Assembly (NCBI RefSeq): GCF_000620865.1
Contig: NZ_KK211190.1
Location: 1,873,971-1,937,970 of the forward strand
Direction: 5' to 3'
Origin: Exiguobacterium sibiricum 7-3
Lineage (GTDB): Bacteria > Bacillota > Bacilli > Exiguobacteriales > Exiguobacteriaceae
DNA: 64,000 nt
A model generated the notes under the pieces. That model made no database searches, was not told the origin of the DNA, and saw only the letters and a list, made by a program, of their open reading frames with translations. Shown one piece after another: positions 8,982 to 16,394 of this stretch. Position numbers and translations under genes: made by a program. Every line of letters starts with the position of its first letter. The stretch's first letter is position 1.

Positions 8982-9719
8982 ATGAGACTATTACCCCCTA
9001 AGCCCTTTTATTACGAAGGTGGCGAACGAGCTGTTCTGCTCTTGCATTCCTTCACCAGCAATCCAAACGACATGAAAAAGCTTGGCCGCTACCTGCAACA
9101 ACATCAGTACTCCTGCTACGCTCCGACACTGAGTGGACACGGTATACCGGCAGAAGAACTTCTGAACTACGGACCAGCCGACTGGTGGCAAGATGTTCTC
9201 GACGGTTATCAGCTGTTGAAAGACAAAGGATTTAAACATATAGCGGTCGTCGGTCTCTCACTGGGTGGTGTTCTCGCTTTAAAAACAGCACAGGAGTTGA
9301 AAATAAATGGTGTAGTCACCCTGTCCGTACCGATGGATAAAGAAGCAGCCGTCCTAAAGGAACGAATCCTTTATTACGCCAAGCGCTATAAACAACTCGA
9401 AGGAAAAGAGGATCAGCAGATTGTCTCTGAAATGGCTGAACTGGATCACCTCCCTTTTGAATCGCTGACCGACTTCGAACAACTCATTAACCGGACGCGA
9501 GACCATTTAGCCTCGATAGTCTCTCCTGTTTGCGTAATATACGGGGAAATGGATGATCCCTCATACAAGACGAGTGCCGAAACGATTTTTGAAAGCGTAG
9601 CTTCGGATCAAAAAACGATTAAAGGATTTGCGAATTCGAAACATTTAATGACGTTAGGAAAAGATATGAACACAGTTAATCAAGACATTCTTGCGTTTTT
9701 AAACGAACTGAACTGGTGA
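8982..9719 (+). CDS. Carboxylesterase, Est30 type (alpha/beta hydrolase)
   Basis: 245 residues, the full length of the Geobacillus Est30 family, which hydrolyses short- to medium-chain carboxyl esters. The sequence follows Est30 closely: PPKPFYYEGGERAVLLLHSF, YGPADWWQDVLDGY, and the nucleophile elbow GLSLGG with Ser93. Asp191 or 192 (GEMDDPSY) and His221 (NSKHLMTLG) complete the triad. The oxyanion region is HSFTSNP instead of the more usual HGFTG. GAGG precedes the ATG. It is probably monocistronic. Confidence 0.92.
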   Translation: MRLLPPKPFYYEGGERAVLLLHSFTSNPNDMKKLGRYLQQHQYSCYAPTLSGHGIPAEELLNYGPADWWQDVLDGYQLLKDKGFKHIAVVGLSLGGVLALKTAQELKINGVVTLSVPMDKEAAVLKERILYYAKRYKQLEGKEDQQIVSEMAELDHLPFESLTDFEQLINRTRDHLASIVSPVCVIYGEMDDPSYKTSAETIFESVASDQKTIKGFANSKHLMTLGKDMNTVNQDILAFLNELNW

Positions 9720-9738
9720 TGTATTCATCCCCTTTAAA

Positions 9739-9776
9739 GGCAGTCCGTACTCAGCGGGCTGTCTCTTTTCGTTCTG
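9739..9776 (+). terminator. Possible terminator after the esterase
   Basis: GGCAGTCCG and CGGGCTGTC can pair imperfectly around TACTCAG, followed by a short T-rich run. The stem has wobble pairs and the T tract is short. Confidence 0.4.
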
Positions 9777-9841
9777 CTGTATAGATCTGTAATCAGAAAC
9801 CAATCAAAACAATTGACGCCATAAAAAACAGATGGTATATT

Positions 9842-9859
9842 TATCTCGAATTAAAGATA
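9842..9859 (+). promoter_or_regulatory. MhqR-like operator, imperfect copy
   Basis: TATCTCGAATTAAAGATA. The left half is identical to the perfect 18-bp palindrome at 10341-10358 and the right half differs at two bases. It lies 31 bp upstream of the MarR-family gene, as expected for an autoregulatory site. Confidence 0.75.
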
Positions 9860-9890
9860 TATGAATTGAAGATAAAAAGAGGTGAACGAA

Positions 9891-10325
9891 ATGGAACAGC
9901 CGAATCCGAACTTAAAAGCACTGACAGTCATGGTCCGCGCAGTCGATGCGCTTCATGAAGTCATCAAACAGGATGTTGCGAAGTCCGGACTAAATCCGAC
10001 TGATTTTTCCGTACTCGAGTTGCTGTATCACAAAGGAAGACAACCGATTCAGCTGATTGGGAAAAAAGTATTGATTACGAGTGGCAGCATCACCTATGTC
10101 ATCGATAAACTTGAAAAAAAGAACTACGTCGTCCGCAAAGCCTGTCCGGAAGATCGGCGTGTCACATTTGCGGAACTCACCACGGACGGTCAAAACTTGA
10201 TGGATACGATTTTCCCGGAACATGAACAAGCTATTAATCAGGTTTTCCAAGGGATTGACCAGGCGGAAATTGAATTGTTCATTAAGACCGCTAAAAAAAT
10301 AGGCTATCAGGCACAAAATCATTAA
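9891..10325 (+). CDS. mhqR: MarR-family repressor, MhqR-like
   Basis: 144 residues with a MarR winged helix: recognition region KKVLITSGSITYVIDKLEKK, then wing ACPEDRRVTFAELTTDG. B. subtilis MhqR represses quinone-detoxification genes (dioxygenases, oxidoreductases) and is released by quinones and diamide. The assignment rests on three points: family fold, a dioxygenase and an FMN reductase immediately downstream, and two copies of the MhqR palindrome. The start at ATG 9891 follows AGAGGTG; a GTG three codons earlier is inside that ribosome binding site. The gene symbol is by analogy. Confidence 0.82.
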   Translation: MEQPNPNLKALTVMVRAVDALHEVIKQDVAKSGLNPTDFSVLELLYHKGRQPIQLIGKKVLITSGSITYVIDKLEKKNYVVRKACPEDRRVTFAELTTDGQNLMDTIFPEHEQAINQVFQGIDQAEIELFIKTAKKIGYQAQNH

Positions 10326-10340
10326 ATTTTTTTAACGATA

Positions 10341-10358
10341 TATCTCGAATTCGAGATA
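10341..10358 (+). promoter_or_regulatory. MhqR operator, perfect palindrome
   Basis: TATCTCGAATTCGAGATA is a perfect 18-bp palindrome, 24 bp before the dioxygenase start. It matches, from memory, the published MhqR box of B. subtilis. Confidence 0.85.
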
Positions 10359-10382
10359 ATAATGACTAAGGGAGCGATTTAT

Positions 10383-11366
10383 ATGAACGAATTAAAAGGA
10401 ATCCACCACGTTACGGCCATTACGAGCAGTGCCGAGAAAAATTATGCATTCTTCACCAATGTCTTAGGCATGCGTTTAGTGAAAAAGACGGTAAATCAGG
10501 ATGATATTCAGACGTATCATTTATTCTTCGCCGACGACAAAGGATCCGCCGGTACCGACATGACATTCTTTGATTTCCCGGGCATCCCGAAAGGAACGCA
10601 TGGCACAAACGAAATCTACAAAACCGCTTTCCGCGTGCCGACGGATGAAGCGCTCGACTACTGGATCAAACGGTTTGACAAATACGACGTCAAACATCGC
10701 GGCATCAAAGAACAGTTTGGGAAGAAGACCCTCTCGTTCGTCGATTTCGATGACCAGCAGTACATGCTGATTTCGGATGAACACAACGAAGGCATTGCAT
10801 CCGGCATTCCGTGGCAAAACGGTCCGGTTCCATTAGAATTTGCGATCACCGGCTTAGGTCCGATTCACATCCGGATTGCCGAATTTGACCGGTTAAAAGA
10901 AGTGTTGGAAAAAGCGATGCTGATGCGGGAAATCGATAAAGCCGGATCCCTGCATCTGTTTGAAATGGGCGAAGGCGGAAACGGCGCGCAAGTCATCGTC
11001 GAACATAACCTCCTTCTTCCAAGTGGACAGCAAGGATTTGGTACCGTTCATCATGTTGCTTTCCGAGTCGAAGATACGGCCGCTTTAAATGAATGGATCA
11101 GCCGCATGCAAAACTTACGGTTCAACACATCCGGCTATGTCGACCGTTTCTTCTTCGAATCCTTATATGCCCGTGTCGCTCAAGGTATCCTGTTCGAATG
11201 GGCAACAGATGGTCCCGGTTTCTTGGGTGACGAGCCGTATGAAACGGTCGGAGAGAAATTATCCTTGCCACCGTTCTTAGAATCACAACGTCAACAGATT
11301 GAGCAAATGGTCCGTCCGATTGATACCGTCCGCAGCACGCGGACGATTGAAAAAGAATACCTATAA
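10383..11366 (+). CDS. Ring-cleaving dioxygenase, MhqO/MhqA-like (two VOC domains)
   Basis: 327 residues with two vicinal-oxygen-chelate halves. The first opens with GIHHVTAIT, the second with VHHVAFRV; further conserved blocks are LVKKTVNQDD and ILFEWATDGPGF. These match the MhqA/MhqE/MhqO hydroquinone-specific extradiol dioxygenases that open the ring of methylhydroquinone-type compounds. The His of HH and Glu of FE in the C-terminal half are candidate metal ligands. The start at ATG 10383 follows AAGGGAG; an ATG seven codons earlier lacks a ribosome binding site. It is cotranscribed with the following reductase and controlled by the palindrome just upstream. Confidence 0.9.
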   Translation: MNELKGIHHVTAITSSAEKNYAFFTNVLGMRLVKKTVNQDDIQTYHLFFADDKGSAGTDMTFFDFPGIPKGTHGTNEIYKTAFRVPTDEALDYWIKRFDKYDVKHRGIKEQFGKKTLSFVDFDDQQYMLISDEHNEGIASGIPWQNGPVPLEFAITGLGPIHIRIAEFDRLKEVLEKAMLMREIDKAGSLHLFEMGEGGNGAQVIVEHNLLLPSGQQGFGTVHHVAFRVEDTAALNEWISRMQNLRFNTSGYVDRFFFESLYARVAQGILFEWATDGPGFLGDEPYETVGEKLSLPPFLESQRQQIEQMVRPIDTVRSTRTIEKEYL

Positions 11367-11381
11367 AACGGAGGAATTCAC

Positions 11382-11987
11382 TTGAGTCTATTCAGTAAAT
11401 TATTTGGTTCAAAGGAAACACCACAACAAGAGGAGGAAACGAACATGACAAAGTTAAACATTGGAATCATTTTGGGATCAACACGTGAAGGTCGCTTAAG
11501 CCCACAAGTCGGAAATTGGGTGAAAGAGCTCGCGGACAAACGCGGAGATGCCAACTATACAATCATTGACATCGCCGATTATAAATTACCGTTGCTCGGT
11601 GAAAAAGACGGCGATGCATCCGGTGCAGCTGCCTGGTCTGAAGCGATTGCCGTTCAGGATGGATTTGTGTTCATCACACAGGAATACAACCACTCGATTT
11701 CCGCGTCCTTAAAAAATGCTCTCGATTACCTTCGTGTTGAGTGGAATAACAAAGCAGCCGGTATCGTCTCGTATGGTTCAGTCGGCGGTGCCCGGGCAGC
11801 AGAACATTTACGCGGGATTTTGGGCGAATTGTTGATTGCAGACGTCCGCGTCCACCCTGCCCTCTCGCTGTTCACTGACTTTGAGAATGGAGCTGTATTA
11901 AAAGCAGCACCCGTTCAGGCAGATTCCGTCAACCAAATGCTCGACCAGGTCATTCCTTGGGCCGGTGCTTTAAAAACGATCCGCTGA
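11382..11987 (+). CDS. NADPH-dependent FMN reductase / quinone reductase
   Basis: 201 residues, flavodoxin-like. The FMN phosphate loop is GSTREGRLSP near residue 32, and the second conserved block is ITQEYNHSISASLKNALDYL, typical of the YwqN/AzoR-like NADPH:FMN or quinone reductases. It starts 15 bp after the dioxygenase, so they form one operon: the reductase can keep quinones reduced while the dioxygenase destroys them. Two starts are equally good: TTG 11382 behind GGAGG, giving a 21-residue charged extension, and ATG 11445 behind GAGGAGG. Confidence 0.9.
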   Translation: MSLFSKLFGSKETPQQEEETNMTKLNIGIILGSTREGRLSPQVGNWVKELADKRGDANYTIIDIADYKLPLLGEKDGDASGAAAWSEAIAVQDGFVFITQEYNHSISASLKNALDYLRVEWNNKAAGIVSYGSVGGARAAEHLRGILGELLIADVRVHPALSLFTDFENGAVLKAAPVQADSVNQMLDQVIPWAGALKTIR

Positions 11988-12029
11988 TTATTCCATTTCC
12001 CTTAAAAAACGTTTGAAATAGAGATTAAA

Positions 12030-12065
12030 AATGAGAGAACTCCTTCATTCGGGAGTTCTCTCATT
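12030..12065. terminator. Bidirectional terminator between convergent genes
   Basis: AATGAGAGAACTCC and its exact complement GGAGTTCTCTCATT enclose an 8-base loop. A-rich and T-rich flanks serve both the plus reductase operon and the minus secreted-protein gene. Confidence 0.88.
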
Positions 12066-12069
12066 GGTT

Positions 12070-12831
12070 TTATTCGTTATCTTCCGTCCACGTATCAACA
12101 TACGAAACGACGTACTCTTTTTTCGTTTGACTGTACTTTGTCTCGAAGTAATACAGGACATTCTCTTTCTGATTCAAAATGGAATACGAATACGTCTTGT
12201 ACGCCTTTGGAAAAACAGGTTGTTGTTTACCGGATTGCTTCCCGACTTTTGAATAGTCGATATACGAGACTCTTTCATGTTTCCCGATTCCTGTTCCCGT
12301 CATCACCGCATCCAACTGTTTTTTCGTCATGCCTTTTTTAATCTTTTGATCGTTATAGACACGTTTGGAATTGACAGCGGATGAGTCAAACCAATGTTTT
12401 TCAACGAGCTTTAACTGCTTACTTTGCTCTTTCGACTTAAATACAAGCAACATGCGAACGGTTTGGAACGTCATTTCATCCGGATTGTCCGATTCATTCG
12501 GTACCTTTGAATCTGGGTAAAGATAAAATTCATACTTCAAATATTTTAGCTTCCCGCTTTTATCGTATGTATTGGAATCGTTCAATTCACCACTGCATAA
12601 AAGATTAACTTTCACCTCATCCTCCGAGCGGTCACACAGATGTTTTTTATAGTTCTTGCCATACATGACTTCCGCAACACTCGTCATCGAGGCATTCAAT
12701 TTCAGCTTTTTAAAGATATCGTGCTGCGTTTCTTTTTTAGTTTTTGCCACGACTTCATTTGGTGGATAACTTGTCAATAACAGACATAACGATACAGATA
12801 ACACAGTCAATACTTTAACTACGTTTCTCAT
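12070..12831 (-). CDS. Secreted protein with two BLIP/SmpA-like repeats
   Basis: 253 residues. The start at 12831 is set by AGGAGG 8 bases upstream. A signal peptide is clear (VVKVLTVLSVSLCLLLTSY). Two similar units begin KLKLNASMTSVAEVMYG (~55) and KIKKGMTKKQLDAVMTG (~165). The hydrophobic-x-x-GMT-x-x-x-V opening is the pattern of SmpA/OmlA and beta-lactamase-inhibitor-protein folds, which recur in Firmicute secreted proteins. Target unknown. It ends at the shared bidirectional terminator. Confidence 0.7.
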   Translation of the reverse strand: MRNVVKVLTVLSVSLCLLLTSYPPNEVVAKTKKETQHDIFKKLKLNASMTSVAEVMYGKNYKKHLCDRSEDEVKVNLLCSGELNDSNTYDKSGKLKYLKYEFYLYPDSKVPNESDNPDEMTFQTVRMLLVFKSKEQSKQLKLVEKHWFDSSAVNSKRVYNDQKIKKGMTKKQLDAVMTGTGIGKHERVSYIDYSKVGKQSGKQQPVFPKAYKTYSYSILNQKENVLYYFETKYSQTKKEYVVSYVDTWTEDNE

Positions 12832-12870
12832 GTTAAAAACCTCCTTTACTTTGCTATGCACACCTCTAGC

Positions 12871-13041
12871 TTATTGCTTCACGCTGATAAAAAAGTCCAT
12901 GAACGTAACGAGTAACCCAACAAACGATACTGTCATTCCAATTTTAATACCCAACACGTCATTTAATCCTATCGAGCTAAAGCCGACCATCAGCGCAATT
13001 CCAAACAAAATAATGCTGATTCCCATCAAAATTAATTTCAC
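12871..13041 (-). CDS. Small two-helix membrane protein (56 aa)
   Basis: A 56-codon frame starting with GTG 13041 behind an AGAGGAATGGAG Shine-Dalgarno region and ending at TAA 12871. Two hydrophobic helices (LILMGISIILFGIALMVGF and IGMTVSFVGLLVTFMDFFI) are joined by a short polar loop (SSIGLNDVLG), with a basic end (SVKQ). The helix content and the ribosome binding site support a real gene. The overlapping plus-strand frame has no ribosome binding site and a composition typical of an antisense shadow. Function unknown. Confidence 0.7.
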   Translation of the reverse strand: MKLILMGISIILFGIALMVGFSSIGLNDVLGIKIGMTVSFVGLLVTFMDFFISVKQ

Positions 13042-13095
13042 GTTACTCCATTCCTCTCAAGCTGATTCATGATGCTTTCTGTTCAAAAGTACCAG

Positions 13096-13590
13096 TCAAT
13101 TACGAGCTAAGTCATTGAATTGAACAATGTCACTGCCCTTTTTCGCGTAGTATTCAATCATTTCCGGCAGTTTCTTTTTGTCATAACTTGTGATGCCGTC
13201 CGTGATCACCGTCACGTCATAATCCAGTTTACGTAAATTAAAGCACGTCGATTTGACGCAAGCCGTCGCATCTCCGCCGGTCAGATAAAAGCCGGTGATG
13301 TCATGTTGCGCAATGAATGCTGCGAAATCTTCGCTTGTTAAGGCGTTCCCCTTATATTTTGTAAAAATGTGATCCGACACAATCTTTAAATCAGGTGCCA
13401 ACTCGGCACCGCGTGTTCCGGTCTTAAACGTTCTGGTTCCAGCCGATAAATTCTCATGCCGGATATAGACCACATGCATGTTTTGTTCGACTGCCCAGTC
13501 AATCGACTGATTAATGGTCCCGATGACTTCTTTGTAGTTTTTTGTCATGTCATTTTGAATATCGATGACGACTAAAGCTTTTTTTGACAT
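13096..13590 (-). CDS. Isochorismatase-family cysteine hydrolase
   Basis: 164 residues with the family's Asp-Lys-Cys triad visible: Asp10 in VVIDIQNDM, a Lys in TKYKGNAL (78 or 80) and Cys111 in GGDATACVKSTCF. The cis-peptide segment before the Cys (LTGGDATAC) is also standard. The family includes nicotinamidases, biuret and isochorismate hydrolases; the sequence alone does not identify the substrate. The start at ATG 13590 follows AGGAGG; the open frame continues 30 codons upstream without a ribosome binding site. It is divergent from the acetyltransferase gene, 109 bp away. Confidence 0.88.
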   Translation of the reverse strand: MSKKALVVIDIQNDMTKNYKEVIGTINQSIDWAVEQNMHVVYIRHENLSAGTRTFKTGTRGAELAPDLKIVSDHIFTKYKGNALTSEDFAAFIAQHDITGFYLTGGDATACVKSTCFNLRKLDYDVTVITDGITSYDKKKLPEMIEYYAKKGSDIVQFNDLARN

Positions 13591-13699
13591 GTGAGTTCCT
13601 CCTGATGAATAAACGGATTTTTCGTTCTGATGAATGTTTCCGGTTCCAATCGAATAACGTACACTTGAGATAAGAAACAAATTAAAGGAGGCATGCCCC

Positions 13700-14191
13700 G
13701 TGAAAGAAAAATACTATTTTGACGTCTTTCCTGAACTGACGAGCGAACGGCTCCTGTTAAGGGAAATCCGGTTAAGCGAAGCAAACCAAATGATTGAGAT
13801 TACGGCCTATGACGGGCAACAGGCAGAAAATAGTCGCGACGTCGTCCGGATTTTGAGTCAAATTGCTCTTGATTACCTCAACGGGGATGGCATCACGTGG
13901 GGACTGTATTTAAAGTCGACCGGCGAATTCATCGGCAATTGTTGTTTTTGCAGAGGCTACCAAAACAACATCGCCGAGATTGGTTATGTACTCAAAGCGG
14001 ACTTTCGGGGTCACGGCTACATGACGGAAGCCGTCAAAACAGTTACCCGCTTTGGACTGCAGGACATGAAGGTCAGACAGGTCTGTGCCTATACCGCACC
14101 TGATAACCGTGCCTCACAGTCCGTTCTCTTAACAGCCGGGTTCACGACAGGGATTTGCGACCAAGACAGTCATCAGTTCATCTGCCAGTAA
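13700..14191 (+). CDS. GNAT acetyltransferase, RimJ/RimL-like
   Basis: 163 residues. LTSERLLLREIRLSEANQM at the N terminus and IAEIGYVLKADFRGHGYMTEA in the middle match the RimJ/L-type GNAT fold; the acetyl-CoA loop appears as DFRGHGYMTEA. It ends with the usual NRASQSVLLTAGF. It starts with GTG behind AAAGGAGG. The substrate may be an N-terminal or small-molecule amine. It converges on rtcB with only 21 bp between the stop codons. Confidence 0.88.
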   Translation: MKEKYYFDVFPELTSERLLLREIRLSEANQMIEITAYDGQQAENSRDVVRILSQIALDYLNGDGITWGLYLKSTGEFIGNCCFCRGYQNNIAEIGYVLKADFRGHGYMTEAVKTVTRFGLQDMKVRQVCAYTAPDNRASQSVLLTAGFTTGICDQDSHQFICQ

Positions 14192-14212
14192 TATTATTCG
14201 TACTTCGTCCCA

Positions 14213-15403
14213 TCATTTCGCTTTAAAATTATAAAGCGGCTTGATGACTTTTAATAACTCGACCGTGTCCTCTGTGTTTCGGATGATTTCTTCCATCGGT
14301 TTGTAGACAAACGGTGACTCATCGCGCGTCGATTCGACGACCGAACTCGACCAGACCTCCTGCATCGTCTCCTCAAATTCCTTCAAGTCCACTGATTTGA
14401 AGGCTTTTGAGCGGGACATGATACGTCCTGCTCCGTGTGGCGCCGAATAGTTCCAGTCCGGATTGCCTTTTCCTTTGACAATCAGTGAACCGTCGCGCAT
14501 GTTCATCGGAATGATGGCGACTTCACCGGCTTGCGCTGAAATCGCACCTTTCCGGAGAATCATCTGCTCGAGATCGATGTAGTTATGGATCGTATCGAAC
14601 TGTTCCGTGACCGACCAGCCCATCGCTTCAACAATGACGTCGGTCATCGCTTGACGGTTCAGTGCCGCGTAACGTTGGGCGATTTTTAAGTCATGCAGGT
14701 AGTTGTCCATATCGGAACCGGACACGTACGCCAAATCTTTATTTGTTTCATTGAACTGACTCTTCAACTCGACCAAAGTCGATTGGATGTCTTGTTCACG
14801 TCCCTGTTCTTTCAGCGATGCGACGATTGTTTCTGTATCGACAGTGAATTGTGAGCTTTCCGCCAGCTTTTGATAATGCTCGGCAATCGTTTTCCCGAGG
14901 TTCCGGCTGCCGGAATGAATGACGAGATACAGATTGTTTTCCTCGTCCGTATTCAGCTCGATAAAGTGATTTCCTCCGCCTAACGTGCCGATCGATAACC
15001 GAGCACGTGTTTCGTTAAACGGTGCCAATACTTGATCAAATGGAATCTGTTCCGACAAGCGGTGCGGCTGATTACGGACCGACATGCCACTCGGCACCAG
15101 TTCCTGAATCGTCGCATCCAGTTTGTCATAGTCGATGCCGGCTGTGTCGTTTCGTGTAATCTGTGTACATAACATGCCGCAGCCAATGTCGACACCGACG
15201 AGATTTGGAACCACTTTATCGTGAATCCGCATCGTCGTGCCGATGACCGAGCCCTTGCCCGCATGACAATCGGGCATGATTCGAACATTGCCGTCGACAG
15301 CAATGTTTTCATTCAGCATCCCTGTCACCTGTTCAATCGTCATGTCATCGACATTGTGTGTAAAAATCTTCGCTTCGCCGTACTTTCCGCGAATCGTCTT
15401 CAT
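14213..15403 (-). CDS. rtcB: RtcB-family RNA ligase
   Basis: 396 residues. RtcB joins 2',3'-cyclic phosphate (or 3'-phosphate) and 5'-OH RNA ends using GTP and Mn2+. Signature blocks are present: ADGNVRIMPDCHAGKGSVIG-like region near the N terminus (here VDGNVRIMPDCHAGKG), DIGCGM, HSGSRNLG and SAPHGAGRIMSRS, whose His accepts GMP. The start at ATG 15403 is preceded by GGGGGAGG. No archease gene or RtcR-type regulator is adjacent. It is the shorter, PrfH-independent type as far as can be seen. Confidence 0.93.
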   Translation of the reverse strand: MKTIRGKYGEAKIFTHNVDDMTIEQVTGMLNENIAVDGNVRIMPDCHAGKGSVIGTTMRIHDKVVPNLVGVDIGCGMLCTQITRNDTAGIDYDKLDATIQELVPSGMSVRNQPHRLSEQIPFDQVLAPFNETRARLSIGTLGGGNHFIELNTDEENNLYLVIHSGSRNLGKTIAEHYQKLAESSQFTVDTETIVASLKEQGREQDIQSTLVELKSQFNETNKDLAYVSGSDMDNYLHDLKIAQRYAALNRQAMTDVIVEAMGWSVTEQFDTIHNYIDLEQMILRKGAISAQAGEVAIIPMNMRDGSLIVKGKGNPDWNYSAPHGAGRIMSRSKAFKSVDLKEFEETMQEVWSSSVVESTRDESPFVYKPMEEIIRNTEDTVELLKVIKPLYNFKAK

Positions 15404-15474
15404 TTCATCCTCCCCCTTACCTTCCTGTCTCTTGTTCAAGTATCCTATAAAATCCCTTTTTTAACAATTCGTTC

Positions 15475-16287
15475 TTACTCGTGGACAATCGAGACCCATT
15501 GTTGGGTCAGCGCCGACTGACCATCTTCCGTCAACCAGACAATAGCCGTCGTACTCGTCGCGTCCGGTAACCGTTCTTGAACCAGTCCTGTCATATCAAG
15601 CTCGCGAAGTGTACTTTCCGGCAACAGCGTCACCGCCTGCCCGCAACGAACAAGTCCAATCAAGGTCAAGACGTCGGAACAGGTTTCCTGCGAGACGACT
15701 CCGAACTGCTGGCTGAGCGTCTGAAAGACACCAAGTCCTTCCTGACTCGGAATGATAACGTCGGCATCCGGAAAATCAGGATGATGAATCTGATAAAACG
15801 GTTCTTCTTCCATCCACTCGATCGTGACACCTTGTGCCTCAATCGGCAGCCGAACGAGTGCCACGTCAATCGCATGATCCTTCAGACGGTCAATTAACAC
15901 ACCCGACTCGCCCTGATGAATTTGCAGCGTAATCCGGGGATGCCGTCGTTTCATCTCTTGAACCCAGCCGGTCAGTCGACCGGCAGACAACGTATTGACA
16001 CCAATCCGTAAAATCCCAGCTCGTCCTTCCTTAATGTCACTGACTTCAATCCGGGTTTCCGCTTCGTAACGCAACAAGGAGACGGCGCGTTCATACAGCC
16101 GCTCGCCGCTGGCCGTGATCCGGATGCCACGTCCCGCCCGTTCAATTAGCCGCACGCCAAGCAACTCTTCCATCTTCCGAATCTGTTGCGTCAAAGCAGG
16201 CTGTGCCATCCGCAGTCGTTCCGCCGCCCGTGTGACGGATTGTTCTTCGACGACCGCGCAAAAATAACGATATTGGCGTAAATCCAT
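15475..16287 (-). CDS. LysR-family transcriptional regulator
   Basis: 270 residues. The N-terminal helix-turn-helix is DLRQYRYFCAVVEEQSVT, AAERLRMAQPALTQQIRKME, followed by LGVRLIERAGRGIRITASG; the effector domain follows (~90-270). It is divergent from an NCS2 nucleobase permease 107 bp away, and the shared gap holds an imperfect palindrome. The simplest reading is that it controls the permease in response to a nucleobase or related ligand. Several in-frame ATGs cluster at the start; 16287 is the family-typical start, but the ribosome binding site there is weak. Confidence 0.88.
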   Translation of the reverse strand: MDLRQYRYFCAVVEEQSVTRAAERLRMAQPALTQQIRKMEELLGVRLIERAGRGIRITASGERLYERAVSLLRYEAETRIEVSDIKEGRAGILRIGVNTLSAGRLTGWVQEMKRRHPRITLQIHQGESGVLIDRLKDHAIDVALVRLPIEAQGVTIEWMEEEPFYQIHHPDFPDADVIIPSQEGLGVFQTLSQQFGVVSQETCSDVLTLIGLVRCGQAVTLLPESTLRELDMTGLVQERLPDATSTTAIVWLTEDGQSALTQQWVSIVHE

Positions 16288-16338
16288 CTTCATCATCTCT
16301 TTCATATGTTTTCAGTCATAAATATGTATGAATCATAA

Positions 16339-16359
16339 CATCAATCATATGATATGATG
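16339..16359. promoter_or_regulatory. Imperfect palindrome, candidate LysR operator
   Basis: The core ATCATATGAT (16344-16353) is a perfect 10-bp palindrome flanked by CATCA and ATGATG. It lies midway in the divergent gap between the LysR gene and the permease, where autoregulatory LysR sites are usual. Confidence 0.5.
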
Positions 16360-16394
16360 CTGAAATCAGTGATTTTTAAAAGGAGACGATTTTT

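Noticed and set aside
12830-13072. 80-codon plus-strand frame
   Set aside because: No ribosome binding site. It is antisense to the better-supported small membrane protein gene, whose helices explain its composition.
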